Below, one piece after another: positions 52,895 through 55,930 of a stretch of 55,930 nucleotides of DNA. The position numbers and the translations under genes are program-made. This DNA comes from Rhodobacter sp. GTDB lineage: Bacteria > Pseudomonadota > Alphaproteobacteria > Rhodobacterales > Rhodobacteraceae. How positions within the stretch are numbered: position 1 is the stretch's first letter; every line of letters begins with the position of its first letter. The notes under the pieces were generated by a model, which did not search any database, had not been told where the DNA came from, and was given only the letters and a program-made list of their open reading frames with translations. The DNA lies in the NCBI GenBank assembly GCA_020251025.1, contig JADCDI010000076.1:1-55930 (forward strand), given 5' to 3'.

Positions 52895-54280
52895 TCACCG
52901 CCCGGCCAGCCGGTTGCCGAGGGCCGCCAGACGTGACGGTGGCCCGCCCCGGCGGGCTTCGCGGCGGTCGGCGGCGTTGAGCAGCGCATACATGCCGGTG
53001 ACGCCCAGCCAGCGGGCCGGCTCGGGTTCCCATCTGCGCACCCGGCGGCCCACCCAGGGCAGGGTGACAAGCGGGCTGTCGCGGCCCGTGACCAGATCGG
53101 CCAGCGTCCGCCCCGCAAGGTTCGAGGTGGACACACCCACACCGACATAGCCCCCCGCCCAGCCGATGCCGGTCGCCCGGTCAAGGCCCAGGGTCGCGCA
53201 CCAGTCGCGCGGCACCCCCAGCACGCCGCACCAGGCATGATCGATGCGCAGCGCCCTGGTATCGGGAAAGTGGCGGTGCAGGATTTCGGTCAGCCTGCGG
53301 ATGGTTTTGCCATCGGGCACGCCATTGGTGTCGGTGGCCGACCCCATCCGGTAGGGCACGCCGCGCGCCCCCACCGTGATGCGCCCTTCGCGGGTGCGCT
53401 GGCAGTAGCAATAGGCATTGGCGAAATCGCCCAGAATCTCATGCCCCTGCCAGCCGATCCTGTCCCAGATCTCCGGGGGCAGCGGTTCGGTCACGATCTG
53501 GGCCGAATTCAGCGGCAGCCAGTCGCGCTTCAGCCCCGGCAGGCTGGCGGTGAAACCTTCGGTCGCCCGCAGGATGACCGGGGCGGTGACGGTCCCCCGG
53601 TTGGTGGTGACGCGGCCCGGTGCGATGCCGGTCACCGCCGTGCCTTCGGCAATCGTCACACCGCGCCGCTGGACCGCGGCGGCCAGCCCGCGCACCAGTC
53701 TGGCCGGCTGGATGCGCGCAACGCCGGTCACCACCATGCCGCCCAGAAGACCGGGGATATTGACCCGCGCCCGCGCCGCTTCGGCCCCGATGGCAAAGAC
53801 GCGGCCGGGGTCTTCGCCCCAGTGACGGCGATGCGCAACCTCTGCGGTCATGCGGGCCACCTGCGCCGGGGTCACGGCCACCATCAGCTCGTCGGTGCGG
53901 CGGATATCGGCGTCGATGCCTTCCAGAGCGGCGACGCGGATGACCTCGTCAACGGTGCCGTTCATGGCCTGCACCATGGCGCGCACCCCATCGGGCGTGC
54001 CGGTGGACAGGTATTTCTCATGGCTCCAGGCGAAGCCCCCCGTCAGCCAGCCGCCGTTGCGCCCCGAGGCCCCGAAGCCTGCGAATTCCTTTTCCACGAT
54101 CAGGATGCGCAGCGCCGGGTCCGCCTGTTTCAGGTACCAGGCCGACCACAGCCCCGTGTACCCCGCCCCGATGATGCAGACATCGGCCGTGGTGTCGCCG
54201 TCCAGCGGCGGGCGCTTTTGCGGCAGGCCGCCCAGATCGGCATACCAGAACGACACGTCACCAATCCGGGAAGGCTGCAT
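52895..54280 (-). CDS. FAD-dependent amine oxidase-like protein (DAO fold, PuuB/OrdL-like)
   Basis: The 461-residue protein has a short lead segment (SFWYADLGG), then the FAD motif GAGYTGLW (about 38-45) and GFGASGRNGGWLTGG, characteristic of gamma-glutamylputrescine oxidase-like enzymes. The C-terminal FAD contact region is GWAGGYVGVGVSTSNLAGR. Such enzymes oxidise amino groups of polyamine or amino-acid derivatives with oxygen as acceptor. No glutamylputrescine synthetase or other pathway gene is adjacent, so the substrate is open. The last 20 residues are basic and unconserved. Confidence 0.86.
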   Translation of the reverse strand: MQPSRIGDVSFWYADLGGLPQKRPPLDGDTTADVCIIGAGYTGLWSAWYLKQADPALRILIVEKEFAGFGASGRNGGWLTGGFAWSHEKYLSTGTPDGVRAMVQAMNGTVDEVIRVAALEGIDADIRRTDELMVAVTPAQVARMTAEVAHRRHWGEDPGRVFAIGAEAARARVNIPGLLGGMVVTGVARIQPARLVRGLAAAVQRRGVTIAEGTAVTGIAPGRVTTNRGTVTAPVILRATEGFTASLPGLKRDWLPLNSAQIVTEPLPPEIWDRIGWQGHEILGDFANAYCYCQRTREGRITVGARGVPYRMGSATDTNGVPDGKTIRRLTEILHRHFPDTRALRIDHAWCGVLGVPRDWCATLGLDRATGIGWAGGYVGVGVSTSNLAGRTLADLVTGRDSPLVTLPWVGRRVRRWEPEPARWLGVTGMYALLNAADRREARRGGPPSRLAALGNRLAGR

Positions 54281-54445
54281 CTGTTGTGGTCCGGGGTTCA
54301 GGGGCCGGGCGCGGGGATTGCGCTGTCTGGCCTCTCAATGCCGCAGGGGCCGGGCATTGGCAACCTTGCCGCGCGCCGTGACAGGGCTTGCATCCGGGGG
54401 CCGGCCGTCTAGCTTCATGTCAGGCAGGAACGGGCGGGAGCGGAC

Positions 54446-55168
54446 GTGCAGCAGGCAGAGGCAAAGGAAACCCGGCCACTGGGCGTGATCGTGGCGCATG
54501 GCCAGCCCTCTGACCCGGGCCCGGCCGAGTCCGAGGTTGCGGCCCTGGCCGCACGGGTTGCCGCAGAGCTGCCGGGCTGGTCGGTGCGGTCTGCCACGCT
54601 GGCGCAGGAGGATGCCCTGGCGCAGGCGCTGGAGGGCGCAGGGCATGCCTTTGTCTATCCGCTGTTCATGGCGGATGGATGGTTCACCCGAACCCACCTT
54701 CCCGCCCGCCTTGCGGCGGCGTCCGGGGCGCGGATCACCCGGCTGGTGCCCTTCGGTCTGGACCCTGCCGTTCAGGCGCTGACCGTCACCCTGGCGTCCG
54801 AGGCGGCAGCGGCAGCCGGGCGCGCGCCGCAGGAGACGGACATCCTTCTGGCCGCCCACGGGTCGTTCCGCAGCCCGGCACCTGCCGAGGTGGCACGGGC
54901 CATGGCGCTGCAACTTTCTGACCGGGGCGGGTTCCGCCGGGCGGAGGCGGGGTTCATCGATCAGGACCCCCAGATCGCCGCCGTTGCCAGGACCTTCGGT
55001 GCAGGGGCGCTGTGCCTGCCGTTCTTTGCGGCACGCGGCGGCCATGTGATTGATGACCTGCCGGGGGCGCTTGCAGAAGCCGGGTTTTCAGGTCGGCTGC
55101 TGGACCCTGTGGGGACGGATGCCCGCGTGCCGGGGCTGATCGCAGCGGCGTTGCGCCGGGCGGCCTGA
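54446..55168 (+). CDS. CbiX/sirohydrochlorin-chelatase-like protein
   Basis: From GTG 54446 (GGAG five bases upstream) the protein has 240 residues. Two related halves each begin with a chelatase-type motif: VAHGQP (His18) and LAAHGS (His138). TRTHLPARL in the first half and PFFAARGGHVIDDLP in the second match the second metal/tetrapyrrole-site histidine region. The duplicated CbiX fold inserts cobalt, nickel or iron into sirohydrochlorin or a related ring. No other cobalamin or sirohaem gene lies nearby, so the metal is unknown. Confidence 0.85.
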   Translation: MQQAEAKETRPLGVIVAHGQPSDPGPAESEVAALAARVAAELPGWSVRSATLAQEDALAQALEGAGHAFVYPLFMADGWFTRTHLPARLAAASGARITRLVPFGLDPAVQALTVTLASEAAAAAGRAPQETDILLAAHGSFRSPAPAEVARAMALQLSDRGGFRRAEAGFIDQDPQIAAVARTFGAGALCLPFFAARGGHVIDDLPGALAEAGFSGRLLDPVGTDARVPGLIAAALRRAA

Positions 55169-55200
55169 CCGGCGCGGCGGGTTCAGGCGGGCTGGGCCGG

Positions 55201-55930
55201 GCGGGGATACGCGGCGCGTTTCCTGTTGCCGCCCGAAGGGGTGAAGGGACCCTCACCGCTTCTGTGGCAGGGGCCATCGCCCTTGGCCCAGCGCTGCGCC
55301 GGGATCAGGACCGGACGGGGGCCCAAAGCCCCCGGCCAGCGCCCGCCCCGCGCCTGGCGGGCGCTTCTCGCCCGCCGGGTCGGGCGCTGGCCTCTGTGTC
55401 TCCCGGACCTGCGGATCTAAAGGGCACCGTCCCGAACGGGCGAAGGCACAGCCCCGCTTCACTGGCAGGGGCCATCGCCCCTGCCACAGCGTTACGCCGG
55501 GATCAGGACCGGCCGGGGGCCAAAGCCCCCGACCGGCGCCTGCCCCGCCACCGGCGGGTGCTTCGCCCCCGCCGGGTCGGGCGCTGGCCTCTGTGTCTCC
55601 CGGACCAGCCGGTCTACAGGGCACCGTCCCGCGCGGGCGGGGGAGGCGCGGGTCGCGTTTCCTGTTCCCGCCCGAACAGGCGTTCTCGCGAATGCACGGT
55701 CTCTCTGGCAGGGGCCATCGCCCCTGCCACAGCGTTGCGCCGGGATCAGGACCGGCCGGGGGCCAAAGCCCCCGACCGGCGCCCGCCCCGCCACCGGCGG
55801 GCGCTTCGCACCCGCCGGGTCGGGCGCTGGCTTCTGTTGGTCCAAGACCTGCGGGTCTACAGGGCACCGTCCCACGCGGGCGGGGGAAACGTGATGCGTT
55901 TCCTTTTCCCGCCCGAACTGATGACAGCCC
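55201..55930 (+). repeat. Tandem array of a GC-rich hairpin repeat (three units, runs off window)
   Basis: Units start at about 55265, 55463 and 55706 (spacing 198 and 243 bases), preceded by a partial unit from 55201. Each has ordered stems: GGCAGGGGC/GCCCCTGCC with a CATC loop; CGGGGGC/GCCCCCG with a CAAA loop inside CCGG arms; a long GCGCCCG/CGGGCGC module; and, in the longer units, GGAAACG/CGTTTCC inside GGGCGGG/CCCGCCC arms. No protein-coding signal is present. The same units occur inverted at 31365-31712. Confidence 0.85.

Noticed and set aside
55253-55867. Gly/Ala/Pro-rich minus-strand frames within the right-hand repeat array
   Set aside because: They repeat with the DNA units, have no ribosome-binding site, and arise because GC-rich hairpins contain few stop codons.

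Overview
The window reads as chromosome of a high-GC alphaproteobacterium, most likely of the Rhodobacterales (Rhodobacter/Paracoccus-like group). This rests on the strong G/C bias of third codon positions, a twin-arginine TRAP solute-binding protein, IalB-family proteins, IS66/IS5/IS21 remnants and the general gene style. I saw no rRNA, tRNA or CRISPR array.

Left part (1-21.9 kb): a leftward four-gene two-partner-secretion (TPS) operon lies between the right end of an IS66 element (1-245) and a deleted IS5-type element (21416-21931). In transcription order it encodes a small IalB-like periplasmic protein, a TpsB outer-membrane translocator, a second IalB-like protein and one uninterrupted TpsA filamentous adhesin of about 6,000 residues. 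A perfect 10-bp GC hairpin sits between the accessory genes and the giant gene. The pairing of two IalB-like proteins with TpsB/TpsA is the most novel-looking system here.

Middle part (22.4-31.7 kb): a divergent catabolic locus. Leftward are a DeoR/GlpR-type regulator and a DctQ-DctM-DctP TRAP transporter. Rightward are overlapping genes for a GlpA-type flavoprotein with a BFD-like iron-sulfur tail, a second flavoprotein and a glycerol-kinase-like FGGY kinase. The intergenic region carries a 20-bp near-palindrome that may be the operator. It is followed by a solitary IS21-type end, an IS427-group IS5 element with a frameshifted transposase, and the first copies of a GC-rich hairpin repeat.

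Right part (31.8-55.9 kb): housekeeping and accessory genes. A leftward SLC13 permease / M20 dipeptidase / beta-helix membrane protein operon faces a rightward AbgT transporter. Then come an RND efflux pair plus an MFS protein, a convergent DUF900 lipoprotein hydrolase and patatin pair, an OmpA-domain protein with a long Ala-Pro-Glu region, the C-terminal relic of an MmeI-like methyltransferase/endonuclease, an SDR dehydrogenase, an Abhydrolase_9 membrane protein, a PuuB-like amine oxidase and a CbiX-like chelatase. The window ends inside a tandem array of the hairpin repeat, in opposite orientation to the copies at 31.4 kb, so the two arrays bracket about 24 kb.
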